The notes below the pieces were generated by a model. The model was not told the origin of the DNA. It saw nothing but the letters and a program-made list of their open reading frames with translations, and did not search any database. A stretch of DNA of 64,000 nucleotides, from assembly GCF_004682015.1 (NCBI RefSeq), contig NZ_SMLM01000001.1, positions 1,798,001-1,862,000 of the forward strand. The letters are read 5' to 3'. Source of the DNA: Ramlibacter henchirensis. Its GTDB lineage: Bacteria; Pseudomonadota; Gammaproteobacteria; Burkholderiales; Burkholderiaceae_C. How positions within the stretch are numbered: the first letter of the stretch is position 1; every line of letters starts with the position of its first letter. The translations under genes were made by a program, and so were the position numbers. Positions 54,220-63,970 of this stretch are shown here, in pieces.

Positions 54220-55928
54220 ACGACATTCGCCGCACCATCCTCTGGGTGGTCTTCGGTTTCTCCCTGGTCCTGCTGTGGGACCAGTGGCAGGTGCACAACG
54301 GCCGCCAGGCCACCTTCTTCCCGCAGTCGGCCAAGTCCACGGCGACGGCCCCGGCGCCCAAAGGTCCCGCCAGCGTGCCTTCGGCTGTGCCCACCCCCGC
54401 GCCGGCGGCCGCCGCTCCGGGTGTGCCGCCCAGCGGCGCAGCGGCGACCTCGCCTGCGGCCACGCCTCGCGAACGCTTCACGGTCACCACCGACCTGCTG
54501 CGCGTCACCTTCGACAGCGAAGGCGGCTCGATCGTGCGCACCGAGTTCCTCAAGGTCAGCGCCGACTCCACCACCGAGAAGGGCACCAGCACCTTCGTGC
54601 TGCTGGAGGAATCGCCGCAGCGCGTGTACGTGGCCCAGTCCGGCCTGATCGGCGGCGACTTCCCCAACCACAAGACGGTGATGTCCGTCAGCGGCGAGCG
54701 CGAGCTCAAGCCCGGCGCCGACGGGCTCACGGTCCGCTTCGAGTCGCCCGAGAAGAACGGCGTGAAGCTGGTGAAGGCCTACACCCTCAAGCGCGGCCAG
54801 TACGACATCGCGGTGCGGCATGAGACGATCAACACGGGCGGCGCGCCGGTCGCGCCTCAGCTCTACATGCAGCTGGTGCGCGACGGCAACCCGCTGCCCA
54901 ATGAGTCGTCCTTCTATTCCACCTTCACCGGCCCGGCCGCCTATACCGAGGAGCAGAAGTTCCAGAAGGTGGACTTCAGCGACATCGAGAAGAACAAGGT
55001 CGACATCCAGAAGGAGTCGACCACCGGCTACGTGGCCATGGTGCAGCACTACTTCGCCAGCGCGTGGATCCTGCCTGACGGCCTGCGCCGAGAGCTGTTC
55101 ATGCGCAAGGTTGACAACAACCTGTATGCCGCCGGCATGATCGCTCCGCTGGACTCGGTGGCCCCGGGCGCCACCAAGGCCGTCGACGCGAAGTTCTTCG
55201 CCGGCCCGCAGGCCGAGAAGATGCTCGAGGCCGTCGCGCCGGGGCTGGACCTGGTGAAGGACTACGGCTGGCTCACCATCCTGGCCAAGCCGCTGTACTG
55301 GCTGCTGGACAAGCTGCACTCGTTCATCGGCAACTGGGGCTGGTCGATCATGGCCCTGGTGCTGGTGATCAAGATCGCGTTCTACTGGCTGCAGGCCAAG
55401 GGCTACGAGAGCATGGCCAAGATGAAGGCCATCAACCCCCGCGTGATGCAGATGCGCGAGCGCTACAAGGACAACCCGCAGCAGATGCAGCAGGAGATGA
55501 TGCGCATCTACCGCGAGGAGAAGGTCAATCCGCTGGGCGGGTGCTTCCCCATCATGGTCCAGATCCCGGTGTTCATCGCGCTCTACTGGGTGCTGCTGGC
55601 CAGCGTGGAGATGCGCAACGCGCCCTGGATCGGCTGGATCCGCGACCTGTCGTCGCCCGACCCGTTCTTCATCCTGCCGGTGGTGATGACGCTCACCACG
55701 CTGCTGCAGACGGCGCTGAACCCGGTGCCGCCGGACCCGATGCAGGCCAAGATGATGTGGTACATGCCGCTGGCGTTCTCGGTGATGTTCTTCTTCTTCC
55801 CGGCCGGCCTGGTGCTGTACTGGATCACCAACAACGTGCTGTCGATCGCGCAGCAGTGGCTGATCAACACGCGTATGGGCGTGCCGCCGGAGTTCAACCT
55901 GCCGAAGTTCGGGAAGAAGGCGACCTGA
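54216..55928 (+). CDS. yidC: Membrane protein insertase YidC
   Basis: 570 residues, Gram-negative type: N-terminal anchor (about 5-22), Ala/Pro-rich linker, a large periplasmic beta-sandwich domain (about 80-340), then the conserved membrane core (about 355-560; [52 protein letters not shown]). It inserts and folds inner-membrane proteins with or without SecYEG. A terminator follows. Confidence 0.97.
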   Translation: MNDIRRTILWVVFGFSLVLLWDQWQVHNGRQATFFPQSAKSTATAPAPKGPASVPSAVPTPAPAAAAPGVPPSGAAATSPAATPRERFTVTTDLLRVTFDSEGGSIVRTEFLKVSADSTTEKGTSTFVLLEESPQRVYVAQSGLIGGDFPNHKTVMSVSGERELKPGADGLTVRFESPEKNGVKLVKAYTLKRGQYDIAVRHETINTGGAPVAPQLYMQLVRDGNPLPNESSFYSTFTGPAAYTEEQKFQKVDFSDIEKNKVDIQKESTTGYVAMVQHYFASAWILPDGLRRELFMRKVDNNLYAAGMIAPLDSVAPGATKAVDAKFFAGPQAEKMLEAVAPGLDLVKDYGWLTILAKPLYWLLDKLHSFIGNWGWSIMALVLVIKIAFYWLQAKGYESMAKMKAINPRVMQMRERYKDNPQQMQQEMMRIYREEKVNPLGGCFPIMVQIPVFIALYWVLLASVEMRNAPWIGWIRDLSSPDPFFILPVVMTLTTLLQTALNPVPPDPMQAKMMWYMPLAFSVMFFFFPAGLVLYWITNNVLSIAQQWLINTRMGVPPEFNLPKFGKKAT

Positions 55929-55964
55929 TCGCCGACCCCCGCTCCGGCGGGAACCCAGTGGAGG

Positions 55965-55990
55965 GGCCGCGCGAGCGGCCTTTCTTTTTG
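55965..55990 (+). terminator. Rho-independent terminator after yidC
   Basis: GGCCGC-GCGA-GCGGCC followed by TTTCTTTTT. It separates yidC from mnmE, which therefore needs its own promoter. Confidence 0.9.
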
Positions 55991-56000
55991 GAAGCCCTGG

Positions 56001-56020
56001 ATTCCCGCCTTCGCGGGAAT
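56001..56020. repeat. Dispersed palindromic repeat (ATTCCCGC-N4-GCGGGAAT)
   Basis: ATTCCCGC-CTTC-GCGGGAAT, 8-bp arms, with the flanks CTGG and GACA of a short element dispersed through many proteobacterial genomes. It lies in the yidC-mnmE gap. An imperfect similar stem, CCGC-TCC-GGCGG-type, lies at about 55938-55951. Confidence 0.75.
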
Positions 56021-56046
56021 GACAGTCGAAACGCGAGAATCGCTGC

Positions 56047-57426
56047 ATGTTCGCCGGCCACGACCAGCCCATCGCCGCCATCGCCACTGCCCCCGGCCGT
56101 GGCGCCGTGGGCATCGTGCGCGTTTCGGGCAAGACCGTGCAGCCGGTCATCGACGCGGTATGCGGCCGACCGCTCAAGCCCCGCGAGGCGACCTACCTGC
56201 CGTTCCTCGCTGCTGACGGCTCCCCGATCGACCAGGGACTCGCCCTCCACTTCCCTTCGCCGCACTCCTACACCGGCGAGGACGTGCTCGAACTGCAGGC
56301 GCACGGCGGCCCGGTCGTGCTGCAGCTGCTGCTGGCGCGCTGCCTCGAAGCAGGCGCGGCGATGGGGCTGCGGGTGGCGCAACCCGGCGAGTTCACCCGC
56401 CGCGCCTTCCTCAACGACAAGATCGACCTGGCGCAGGCAGAAGCCGTCGCCGACCTGATCGACGCCAGCACCGAGGCGGCCGCGCGCAGCGCCAGCCGCT
56501 CGCTGGCCGGCGAGTTCTCGCGCGAAGTGCACCAGCTGCGCGATGCGCTCGTGCACCTGCGCATGTTGGTGGAGGCGACGCTCGACTTCCCCGAGGAGGA
56601 GATCGACTTCCTCCGCCAAGCCGATGCGCAAGGCCAGCTCACGCGCCTGCAGGAATCGCTCGCGGCCGTGCTGCGGCGGGCGCGCCAGGGCGCGCTGCTG
56701 CGCGAAGGCATCAAGGTGGTGATCGCCGGGCAACCGAACGCCGGCAAGAGTTCGCTGCTCAACGCGCTTGCGGGCGCCGAACTCGCCATCGTCACGCCCA
56801 TCCCGGGAACGACCCGCGACGTCGTCAGCCAGACCATCCAGATCGAGGGCGTGCCGGTGCACGTGATCGACACGGCGGGGCTGCGCGAGAGCCAGGACGT
56901 GGTGGAACGCATCGGGATCGAGCGGGCCTGGGGCCAGATCGTGCAGGCGGATGCCGTGCTGTTCCTGCACGATCTGACGCGCGCTGCCGATGCGGCTTAC
57001 CGCCAGGCCGACCAGGACCTGCTGCGGCAACTCCACCAGCAGGTGCCCGAATCGGTGCCGGTGCTGCAGCTGTGGAACAAGGCCGATGCAGCCGTCGATG
57101 CGACGGTCCCGCCGGAGGGGCTGCGTCTTTCCGCCAAGACCGGCGACGGCCTGCAGCCACTGCGCCGCCGCCTGCTCGAACTGGCCGGCTGGCAGGCCGC
57201 TGCCGAAGGCGTCTACATCGCGCGCGAGCGGCACCTGCAGGCGCTGCGGCGCGTCGATGGGCATTTGATCGAAGCCGGCGCGCACCTGGCGGGAGAAGCG
57301 CCGGCGCTCGACCTGCTCGCCGAAGAACTTCGCCTCGCGCAGAACGCGCTGAACGAGATCACCGGCGAATTCAGCGCGGACGACTTGCTCGGAGTGATTT
57401 TTTCCAGCTTCTGCATCGGCAAATAG
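56047..57426 (+). CDS. mnmE: tRNA modification GTPase MnmE (TrmE)
   Basis: 459 residues. Formyl-tetrahydrofolate-binding N-domain (about 1-118), helical domain, and the inserted G domain with P-loop [14 protein letters not shown] near 225-238, [14 protein letters not shown] switch ([11 protein letters not shown]), DTAGLRES and NKAD. Ends with the essential FCIGK motif. With MnmG it makes cmnm5U34 in tRNA. Distant from mnmG in this window but on the other side of the origin. GAGAAT at 56035-56040 ends six bases before the ATG, again a leaderless-type start. Confidence 0.97.
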   Translation: MFAGHDQPIAAIATAPGRGAVGIVRVSGKTVQPVIDAVCGRPLKPREATYLPFLAADGSPIDQGLALHFPSPHSYTGEDVLELQAHGGPVVLQLLLARCLEAGAAMGLRVAQPGEFTRRAFLNDKIDLAQAEAVADLIDASTEAAARSASRSLAGEFSREVHQLRDALVHLRMLVEATLDFPEEEIDFLRQADAQGQLTRLQESLAAVLRRARQGALLREGIKVVIAGQPNAGKSSLLNALAGAELAIVTPIPGTTRDVVSQTIQIEGVPVHVIDTAGLRESQDVVERIGIERAWGQIVQADAVLFLHDLTRAADAAYRQADQDLLRQLHQQVPESVPVLQLWNKADAAVDATVPPEGLRLSAKTGDGLQPLRRRLLELAGWQAAAEGVYIARERHLQALRRVDGHLIEAGAHLAGEAPALDLLAEELRLAQNALNEITGEFSADDLLGVIFSSFCIGK

Positions 57427-57555
57427 CCAACGCGGTGCCGACCGTTCCCTCCCCTTCGGTAACCGCGTGTCGTCCGCACAACGACGGCCGCGATGGCCTC
57501 TGGCTAAACTGCCGAGGCACTGCCCCGTGCCGGCGGTGCACGGAAAGGTTGCCTG

Positions 57556-58269
57556 ATGTCCCTGCTGCGTTGGTTCTCGCGCGAGCCTGCCCCAGCCGAA
57601 CCGGCTGCGCCAGGCTCGTCAGCGCGCGATGCCGCACGTCCTGCGGCGACGGCCACCAGCCGCAGGGACGAGCGCAACGCGCGGCGCGAAAAGCTCTACG
57701 GGGTGGTGCGCGACACGATGGTGAATGCCGGCGTGCTGTCTTCGAGCTATCGGTTCAAGGTGCTGTCGCTCGACGGCCGCGGCCGTCAGTTCCTGGTGAT
57801 GGTGGACCTGGCCGGCTCGCCGGGCGGCAGCACCGCTGACCTGGCCCGCATCGAGGTGGCGATGGCCCAGAACGCGAAGGCGCGGCACGACATCGTGGTG
57901 AAGTCGGTGTACTGGCGCGAGGCGCCCTCGGCGGCCACCCCGCGCGTCGCCGCTCCGACTGCGCCGCAGGCATCGCGCTCGACACCGGCTGCACAGCCGC
58001 TTGCTGCGCCTGCTGCTGCTGTCGCCGCCGCCGCGCCTGCGACAGCGCCCGTTTCCGCGCCCGACCCGCTCCTCGCCGATGAAGTCGCGGCCTTCAAGCA
58101 GGCGCTGGCCCAGGGTACGAAGCGCCCGCGCGTCCGCTCCTTCGAAGGCGATGCCGTGCAGGGCCCGCAGAGCTACACGCTGCTCACGGGATTCGAGGAC
58201 ACCGAGACCGCGTCGCCCGAACACCTGCTGCGCTCCCTGAGCAACTCGCAGCACGGCGACCTGCGCTAG
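57556..58269 (+). CDS. Conserved-looking cytosolic protein of unknown function
   Basis: 237 residues in three parts: a short N-terminus with FSREPAPAEPAAPG, a compact domain about 38-130 (REKLYGVVRDTMVNAGVLSS, VLSLDGRGRQFLVMVDL, HDIVVKSVYWREA) that looks structured, an Ala/Pro linker, and a C-terminal part with ADEVAAFKQALAQG and the TLLTGFEDTE segment. No signal or membrane segment. No family recognised. It follows mnmE by 129 bp and overlaps the stop of the convergent antiporter gene by 4 bp. Confidence 0.65.
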   Translation: MSLLRWFSREPAPAEPAAPGSSARDAARPAATATSRRDERNARREKLYGVVRDTMVNAGVLSSSYRFKVLSLDGRGRQFLVMVDLAGSPGGSTADLARIEVAMAQNAKARHDIVVKSVYWREAPSAATPRVAAPTAPQASRSTPAAQPLAAPAAAVAAAAPATAPVSAPDPLLADEVAAFKQALAQGTKRPRVRSFEGDAVQGPQSYTLLTGFEDTETASPEHLLRSLSNSQHGDLR

Positions 58270-60251
58270 CCCGCCAGCAACTTCTGTTCGGCGACGGCCA
58301 GGTTCTCCGGCCGCCCCGACAGCACGAGCGTGTCGCCGCCGGCCAGCGGCGGATCCTGATCGATCGATGCCACTTTGCCGTCCGCGCGGCGCAGGCTCAC
58401 CACCCGCACGCCCAACGCATGCAGCGCGAAATGGCCCAGGTGCCGGCCGATCGCGCGTGCGCCCACGGGGAGCGTGAGCGTGGACAGTCGCTCCTGCTCC
58501 AGCTCGTCCACCGTGTCGTCGTCGGCGCCGTGGAAGTAGCCGCGCAGCAGGTTGTAGCGGGCGTCGCGCTGGTCCTGCACGATGCGGATGACGCGACGCA
58601 TCGGCACGCCCACCAGGGCCAGCGCATGGCTGGCCAGCATCAGCGAGCCTTCCAGGGCCTCCGGCACGACTTCGGTGGCGCCGGCGGTCTGCAGTTTTTC
58701 CAGGTCGTGGTCGTCCTGCGTGCGCACGATCACCGGCACCTGCGGCGCGTGGGCCCGCACGTTGGACAGCACCTTCAGGGCGGCGGCGACGTCGAGGTAG
58801 GTCACGACGACCGCGCTGGCCCGCGCCAGGCCCGCGGCGATGAGTGATTGCAGCCGCACGGCGTCGCCAAACACCACCGAATCGCCCGCAGCGGCCGCCT
58901 GGCGCACGCGGTCGGGATCCAGGTCCAGGGCCATGTAGGGGATGTGCTCCTGCTCCAGCACGCGCGCGAGGTTCTGGCCGCTGCGGCCGTAGCCGCAGAT
59001 GATCACGTGGCGGTTGGCGTTGATGGACCGGCGCGCGATGGTCGTCATCTGCAGCGACTGCTGCAGCCATTCGCTGGCCACCAGCTTCATCACCAGCCGG
59101 TTGCTGTACATCACGATGAAAGGCGTGGCCAGCATCGACAGCACCATGCTGGCCAGGATCGGGTTGAGCATCGCCGGCGGCACCAGCTGGTTGAGGTTGG
59201 CCAGCGTCAGCAGCACGAAGCCGAACTCGCCGGCCTGCGCGAGGTACAGGCCGGTGCGCAGCGAAACCCCCGCCGTGGCGCCGAACTGCCACGCCAGCGC
59301 GGCCACCAGCGCGAGCTTGAACAGCACCGGCACGACCAGCAGCACCAGCACCACGGTCCAGCGCTCGCCCACCAGGCGCCAGTCCAGCATCATCCCGATG
59401 CTGATGAAGAACAGGCCCAGCAGCACGTCGTGGAACGGCCGGATGTCGGTCTCCACCTGGTGCTTGTATTCCGTCTCCGAGATCAGCATGCCGGCGATGA
59501 ACGCGCCCAGCGCAAGCGACAGGCCCGCGTGCTCGGTGAGCCAGGCCAGGCCCAGCGTGATCAGCAGCAGGTTGAGGACGAACAGCTCCTCGCTCTTGCG
59601 GCGCGCGACGAGCGTGAGCCACCAGCGCATCAGCCATTGGCCGCCGACCAGCAGCAGCGCGATCAGCGCGATGGCCTTCAACGTGGCGACGCCCAGCGCC
59701 GGCAACAGCGTCTCGGGCTTGCTGCCCAGCGCCGGGATCAGCACCAGCATCGGCACGACCGCCAAATCCTGGAACAGCAGCACGCCCATCACCCGCTTGC
59801 CGTGCTCGGACTCGAGCTCCAGGCGGTCGGCCATCAGCTTGACCACGATGGCGGTGCTGCTCATGGCCAGCGCGCTGGAGAGGACGAGCGCGGTCTGCCA
59901 GCTCATGCGCCAGGACTGGGGAGCGACCGTGGACAGCACCAGGCTGCCCACGGTGCCGATCGCGACCGTCAGCACCACCTGGAACAGCCCGAGCCCGAAC
60001 ACGTGGCCGCGCATGGCGCGCAGCTTGTGCAGGTTGAATTCGAGCCCGATGACGAACATCAGGAACACCACGCCGAACTCGCCGAGGTAGCGCACCGCCC
60101 CCGAGTTCTCGCCCAGCGCGAGCGCGTTGGGCCCGATCAGCACGCCGGCCACCAGGTAGCCCAGCATCGGCGGAAGCTTGAGCGAGCGGCAGGCCACCAC
60201 ACCGAGCACGGCGGCCAGCAGATACACCAGCGTCAGATCGAGCGTGGACAT
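58266..60251 (-). CDS. CPA2-family monovalent cation:proton antiporter (KefB/YbaL-like)
   Basis: 661 residues. An N-terminal Na+/H+ exchanger domain of about 12 helices (residues 1-385; LGYLVAGVLIGPNALAL, LFQDLAVVPMLVL) is followed by a TrkA-N Rossmann domain (about 412-530; VIICGYGRSGQNLARVL) and a TrkA-C domain (about 560-650). It exchanges K+ (or Na+) for H+, gated by nucleotide or glutathione. Divergent from kdsD, 36 bp away. Confidence 0.94.
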   Translation of the reverse strand: MSTLDLTLVYLLAAVLGVVACRSLKLPPMLGYLVAGVLIGPNALALGENSGAVRYLGEFGVVFLMFVIGLEFNLHKLRAMRGHVFGLGLFQVVLTVAIGTVGSLVLSTVAPQSWRMSWQTALVLSSALAMSSTAIVVKLMADRLELESEHGKRVMGVLLFQDLAVVPMLVLIPALGSKPETLLPALGVATLKAIALIALLLVGGQWLMRWWLTLVARRKSEELFVLNLLLITLGLAWLTEHAGLSLALGAFIAGMLISETEYKHQVETDIRPFHDVLLGLFFISIGMMLDWRLVGERWTVVLVLLVVPVLFKLALVAALAWQFGATAGVSLRTGLYLAQAGEFGFVLLTLANLNQLVPPAMLNPILASMVLSMLATPFIVMYSNRLVMKLVASEWLQQSLQMTTIARRSINANRHVIICGYGRSGQNLARVLEQEHIPYMALDLDPDRVRQAAAAGDSVVFGDAVRLQSLIAAGLARASAVVVTYLDVAAALKVLSNVRAHAPQVPVIVRTQDDHDLEKLQTAGATEVVPEALEGSLMLASHALALVGVPMRRVIRIVQDQRDARYNLLRGYFHGADDDTVDELEQERLSTLTLPVGARAIGRHLGHFALHALGVRVVSLRRADGKVASIDQDPPLAGGDTLVLSGRPENLAVAEQKLLAG

Positions 60252-60287
60252 GAGCCGATGCTAACTGGACACCTAGAATCGACCGTT

Positions 60288-61283
60288 ATGGCCACAGGTC
60301 CCGCACCCGCGTTCGACCCCGCCCAGGCGCTGCGCCTCGCCCGGGAAACCTTCGACATCGAAGCCGCCGCCGTGCTTGGGCTGAAGGCCCGCACCGGAGA
60401 CGCGTTCGTGCGCGCCGTGCAGGCGATGCTGCAGGTTCGCGGCCGCGTGGTCGTGATGGGCATGGGCAAGAGCGGCCACATCGGCCGCAAGGTCGCGGCC
60501 ACGCTGGCCTCCACCGGCACGCCGGCGATGTTCGTGCACCCGGCCGAGGCCAGTCACGGTGACCTGGGCATGATCAAGTCGATCGATCTGGTGCTGGCGA
60601 TCTCCAACAGCGGCGAGGTCGATGAGGTCGTCAGCCTGCTGCCGGTGATCAAGCGCCTGGGCGTCACGCTGGTGGCGATCACGGGCAACGCGAAATCCAC
60701 GCTGGCCCAGCACGCCGACATCCTGCTGGACAGTGGCGTCGAGAAGGAGGCCTGCCCGCTGCAACTGGCGCCCACTGCCAGCACCACCGCGCAATTGGCG
60801 CTGGGCGATGCGCTCGCCGTGGCGCTGCTGGACGCGCGGGGCTTCCGCACCGAGGACTTCGCGCGCTCGCACCCGGGCGGCTCGCTCGGGCGCAAGCTGC
60901 TGACGCACGTCAGCGACATCATGCGCACCGGGGCCGGCGTGCCGCGTGTGGGGCCGAACACCGCCTTCCCGGATCTGATGCGGGAGATGAGCACCAAGGG
61001 CCTCGGCGCCTCGGCGATCGTCGGTGACGACGGCCGACCGCAAGGCATCTTCACCGACGGCGACCTGCGCCGCCTGATCGAGAAGGGCGCGGACCTGCGC
61101 GCCGTCAAGGCCCATGAAGTGATGCACCGCAGCCCTCGCACGATCCGTCGCGACGCCTTGGCCGTCGAGGCGGCCGAGCTGATGGAAGAACACCGCATCA
61201 CCAGCGTGCTCGTGGTCGACGATCAAGGCCTGCTGTGCGGGGTGGTCAACAGCAACGACCTGATGCGCGCGAAGGTAATCTAG
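60288..61283 (+). CDS. kdsD: D-arabinose-5-phosphate isomerase (KdsD/KpsF)
   Basis: 331 residues. SIS isomerase domain (about 40-180; GMGKSGHIGRKVAATLAS, HGDLGMI, ISNSGEVDEVVSLL) and two C-terminal CBS domains. Converts ribulose-5-phosphate to arabinose-5-phosphate, the first step to Kdo. ATG 60288; a TAGAAT -10-like hexamer ends 8 bases before it, so the message may be leaderless. Directly followed by kdsC. Confidence 0.96.
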   Translation: MATGPAPAFDPAQALRLARETFDIEAAAVLGLKARTGDAFVRAVQAMLQVRGRVVVMGMGKSGHIGRKVAATLASTGTPAMFVHPAEASHGDLGMIKSIDLVLAISNSGEVDEVVSLLPVIKRLGVTLVAITGNAKSTLAQHADILLDSGVEKEACPLQLAPTASTTAQLALGDALAVALLDARGFRTEDFARSHPGGSLGRKLLTHVSDIMRTGAGVPRVGPNTAFPDLMREMSTKGLGASAIVGDDGRPQGIFTDGDLRRLIEKGADLRAVKAHEVMHRSPRTIRRDALAVEAAELMEEHRITSVLVVDDQGLLCGVVNSNDLMRAKVI

Positions 61284-61832
61284 GTGCCCGCGCATCCCGT
61301 CCTGAATTTCCCGCCCGAACTGCTGCTCGCCGCGCAGGGCATCCGCGTCGCCTTCTTCGATGTCGACGGCGTGCTCACCGACGGCGGGCTGTACCTGTCG
61401 GCCGAAGGCGAGATGCTCAAGCGCTTCCACATCCTCGACGGGCTCGGGCTCAAGCTGCTGCAGCAGGCGGGCATCACGCCGGTGGTGATCACGGGGCGCG
61501 ACTCGCAGCCGCTGCGCGCCCGCCTGGCCGCGCTGGGCGTGACGAACGTTCACTACGGCACGGAGGACAAGGGGCCGGCCGCGCAGAACACGCTGGCGGC
61601 GCTGGGCATCGACTGGGCGCAGGCCGCCGCCATCGGCGACGACTGGCCCGATCTGCCCGTGCTGCGCCGATGCGGCTTCGCGGCCGCGCCCGCCAACGCG
61701 CACGTGGAGGTCAAGGCGGCGGCTGCGTACGTCACCAAAGCCTCGGGGGGACACGGCGCCGCGCGCGAGTTCTGCGACCTGCTGCTGGTGGCTTCGGGCC
61801 GCTACTCGCAATTGCTGGAGCGCTACGGGTGA
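61284..61832 (+). CDS. kdsC: 3-deoxy-D-manno-octulosonate 8-phosphate phosphatase KdsC
   Basis: 182 residues, C0-type HAD phosphatase. Motif I FFDVDGVLTDGGLYL, the ITGRDS Ser/Thr-type motif II and the acidic IGDDWPDLPVL motif are present. Dephosphorylates Kdo-8-phosphate to Kdo. GTG start follows the kdsD stop directly; the stop overlaps the lptC GTG. Confidence 0.95.
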   Translation: MPAHPVLNFPPELLLAAQGIRVAFFDVDGVLTDGGLYLSAEGEMLKRFHILDGLGLKLLQQAGITPVVITGRDSQPLRARLAALGVTNVHYGTEDKGPAAQNTLAALGIDWAQAAAIGDDWPDLPVLRRCGFAAAPANAHVEVKAAAAYVTKASGGHGAAREFCDLLLVASGRYSQLLERYG

Positions 61833-62473
61833 GCACGGCCGCCCTGCCCCTGGGCCGGGCCTGGCGCTGGCTGCGCCACACCTGGGACCGCATCGCGATC
61901 TACCTGCCCGTCATGCTGATGGGCCTGATGGCGCTGGGCACCTACTGGCTGGCGAGCAATACGCCGGCGCTGCTGGGCGGGGGCGAGAAGCGTGGGCCCC
62001 TGAGCCACGAGCCGGACTACTTCATGCGCAACTTCTCGGTGAAGACCTTCGAGCCGAACGGCCGCCTCAAGAGCGAGGTGTTCGGCACCGAGGCGCGCCA
62101 CTATCCCGACACCGACACGCTGGAGATCGACCGGCCCCGGATCCTGTCGTACGACGAGGGCGGCGCGCTCACGGTGGCCACCGCGCGGCGGGCGATCAGC
62201 AACGGCGACGGCTCCGAGGTCCAGCTGATCGGCGACGCCGTCGTCACGCGCACGCCGCCGCCGGGCACCGACACGCCGCGCATGGAGTTCCAGGGCGAGT
62301 TCCTGCACGCCTTCCTCAACACCGAGAAGGTGCGCTCGCACAAGCCCGTGACGCTGATCCGGGGCAACGACCGGTTCACCGCGGAGCAGCTCGACTACGA
62401 CAACCTCGACCGGGTGATGGATCTGCGCGGCCGGGTCCGCGGCACCCTGATGCCGCCCAAGGCGCAACCCTAG
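61829..62473 (+). CDS. lptC: LPS export ABC transporter periplasmic protein LptC
   Basis: 214 residues: N-terminal membrane helix (about 22-43; LPVMLMGLMALGTYWLAS) and the periplasmic beta-jellyroll (MRNFSVKTFEPNGRLKSEVF). Bridges LptB2FG to LptA in LPS transport. GTG start in a GTGA overlap with kdsC. LptA and LptB, which normally follow, are not seen; an SDR gene comes 4 bp later instead. Confidence 0.92.
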   Translation: MSTAALPLGRAWRWLRHTWDRIAIYLPVMLMGLMALGTYWLASNTPALLGGGEKRGPLSHEPDYFMRNFSVKTFEPNGRLKSEVFGTEARHYPDTDTLEIDRPRILSYDEGGALTVATARRAISNGDGSEVQLIGDAVVTRTPPPGTDTPRMEFQGEFLHAFLNTEKVRSHKPVTLIRGNDRFTAEQLDYDNLDRVMDLRGRVRGTLMPPKAQP

Positions 62474-62477
62474 CCGC

Positions 62478-63254
62478 ATGCGGCGCCGGCTCGTCTTCAT
62501 CACGGGAGCTTCCAGCGGGATCGGGCAGGCACTGGCCCGGCGCTACTACGACGCGGGATGGGACGTTGCGCTGACGGCGCGCCGCACCAGCGAGATCCAG
62601 GCCTGGGCCGCGGAGCAGCGGCTGGATCCGGCGCGCTACGCCGTGTACGGCGCGGACGTCGCCCACACCGACAGCATCGTGGCCGCCGGGCGTCGATGTC
62701 TCGAGAGCCAGGGCGTCCCCGACGTCGTGATCGCCAATGCGGGCATCAGCATCGGCGTGGACACCGCGATCCGCGAGGACCTGGACGTGATCGCGCGGAC
62801 CTATGCCACCAATAACATCGGGCTCGCGGCGACGTTCCATCCCTTCATCGCGCCGATGACCGCGCGCCGGTCGGGCACGCTGGTGGGCATCGCCAGCGTG
62901 GCCGGCATCCGCGGCCTGCCGGGGCACGGCGCGTATTGCGCGAGCAAGGCGGCGGTGATCAGCTATTGCGAAAGCCTGCGCGGCGAACTCCGGGGGGTCG
63001 GCGTGAAGGTCGTGACGATCAGCCCGGGCTACATCGACACGCCGCTCACGCGGCAGAACCGCTACTCGATGCCTTTCCTGATGCGCGCGGAGGATTTCGC
63101 GGATCGCGCGTTCCGCACCATCGAGCGCGGCACGAGCTACCGCGTCATTCCCTGGCAGATGGCAGTCGTCACCAACCTGCTGCGGCTGCTGCCCAACGGG
63201 TTGTTCGACCGGCTGCTCGCAGGGCGGCCGCGCAAGCGTCGGCAGGGTCACTGA
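62478..63254 (+). CDS. SDR family oxidoreductase
   Basis: 258 residues. NAD(P) motif FITGASSGIGQALAR near 7-21, NAG (VIANAGIS) and the catalytic YCASKAAVISYC. 4 bp after lptC, so cotranscribed with the Kdo/LPS genes; comparable SDRs occur beside lptC in related bacteria, but its substrate is unknown. C-terminus basic (AGRPRKRRQGH). Confidence 0.9.
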   Translation: MRRRLVFITGASSGIGQALARRYYDAGWDVALTARRTSEIQAWAAEQRLDPARYAVYGADVAHTDSIVAAGRRCLESQGVPDVVIANAGISIGVDTAIREDLDVIARTYATNNIGLAATFHPFIAPMTARRSGTLVGIASVAGIRGLPGHGAYCASKAAVISYCESLRGELRGVGVKVVTISPGYIDTPLTRQNRYSMPFLMRAEDFADRAFRTIERGTSYRVIPWQMAVVTNLLRLLPNGLFDRLLAGRPRKRRQGH

Positions 63255-63297
63255 GGCCGCGGCGGGCTGCTGGCCTGTCGCGCTTGCATTCGTTTTC

Positions 63298-63321
63298 ATT
63301 TGAATTAAAGTAAATTCAAAT
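63298..63321. promoter_or_regulatory. TetR operator (perfect inverted repeat)
   Basis: ATTTGAATT-AAAGTA-AATTCAAAT: perfect 9-bp arms, 6-bp spacer, in the AT-rich gap between the SDR gene and the TetR gene, 17 bp before the GTG start. Most likely the autoregulatory operator. Confidence 0.8.
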
Positions 63322-63338
63322 CCAGACAAACCCGCCCC

Positions 63339-63965
63339 GTGCCCCCACGCGCCTACAACAACGAAACCCGGCTGCAACAGCAGGCCGAACTGAAGGCGCG
63401 CATCGCCGCCGCCGCCGCGCAGCTGCATGCCGAGAAGGGCGCGCTGCGGACCAGCTGGGCCGAGATCGCCGAGGCCGCAGGCGTCTCGCTGCCCACGGTC
63501 TACAAGCATTTCCCGGATTTCGACGCGCTGATCCCGGCCTGCACCGGTCACGCCGCCCAATTCGCGCCGCCGTTGCCGGTCGAACGCATCCTGGCCTGCG
63601 AAGACCTGCCTGCCGCCTCGCAGGCGCTGGCGCAAGCGTGCGATCAGCGCAATGCCTTCTTCGAGCCCTGGATGGCCTGGGGCGAAGCGCGGCAGATCGA
63701 GTCGCTGTCGCGCATCCTGGCCCAGCAGCGCGTGGAGTTCACCGGCTTTTGCCGCCAGGTTCTGCAGCGGCACCTGCCCGGCGCGGCGGGGCTCGACGAG
63801 ATGGCCGCCCAATGGCAGGCCCTGCTCGATTTCGAGATCTGGCACGCGCTCGTTCGCCAGCACGGCCTCCCGCGCGCCGCGGCACGGCGCCACATCACCC
63901 ACCTGCTGCTGGCTGTCACCGGACCGCAGCCGGCCGCGCCCGCCCCGCGTCCGAACCGGAAGTAG
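63339..63965 (+). CDS. TetR/AcrR family transcriptional regulator
   Basis: 208 residues. HTH about 32-70 (SWAEIAEAAGVSLPTVYKHF) after a short basic N-terminus; the rest is the helical ligand domain. GTG 63339. A perfect dyad lies upstream, and the next gene begins 5 bp downstream, so the regulator probably controls an operon starting with itself. It stands where lptA might be expected. Confidence 0.9.
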   Translation: MPPRAYNNETRLQQQAELKARIAAAAAQLHAEKGALRTSWAEIAEAAGVSLPTVYKHFPDFDALIPACTGHAAQFAPPLPVERILACEDLPAASQALAQACDQRNAFFEPWMAWGEARQIESLSRILAQQRVEFTGFCRQVLQRHLPGAAGLDEMAAQWQALLDFEIWHALVRQHGLPRAAARRHITHLLLAVTGPQPAAPAPRPNRK

Positions 63966-63970
63966 CACAC

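Noticed and set aside
56001..56020. Insertion-sequence end or attachment site between yidC and mnmE
   Set aside because: It matches a short dispersed palindromic repeat; no transposase, target duplication or partner repeat is seen.
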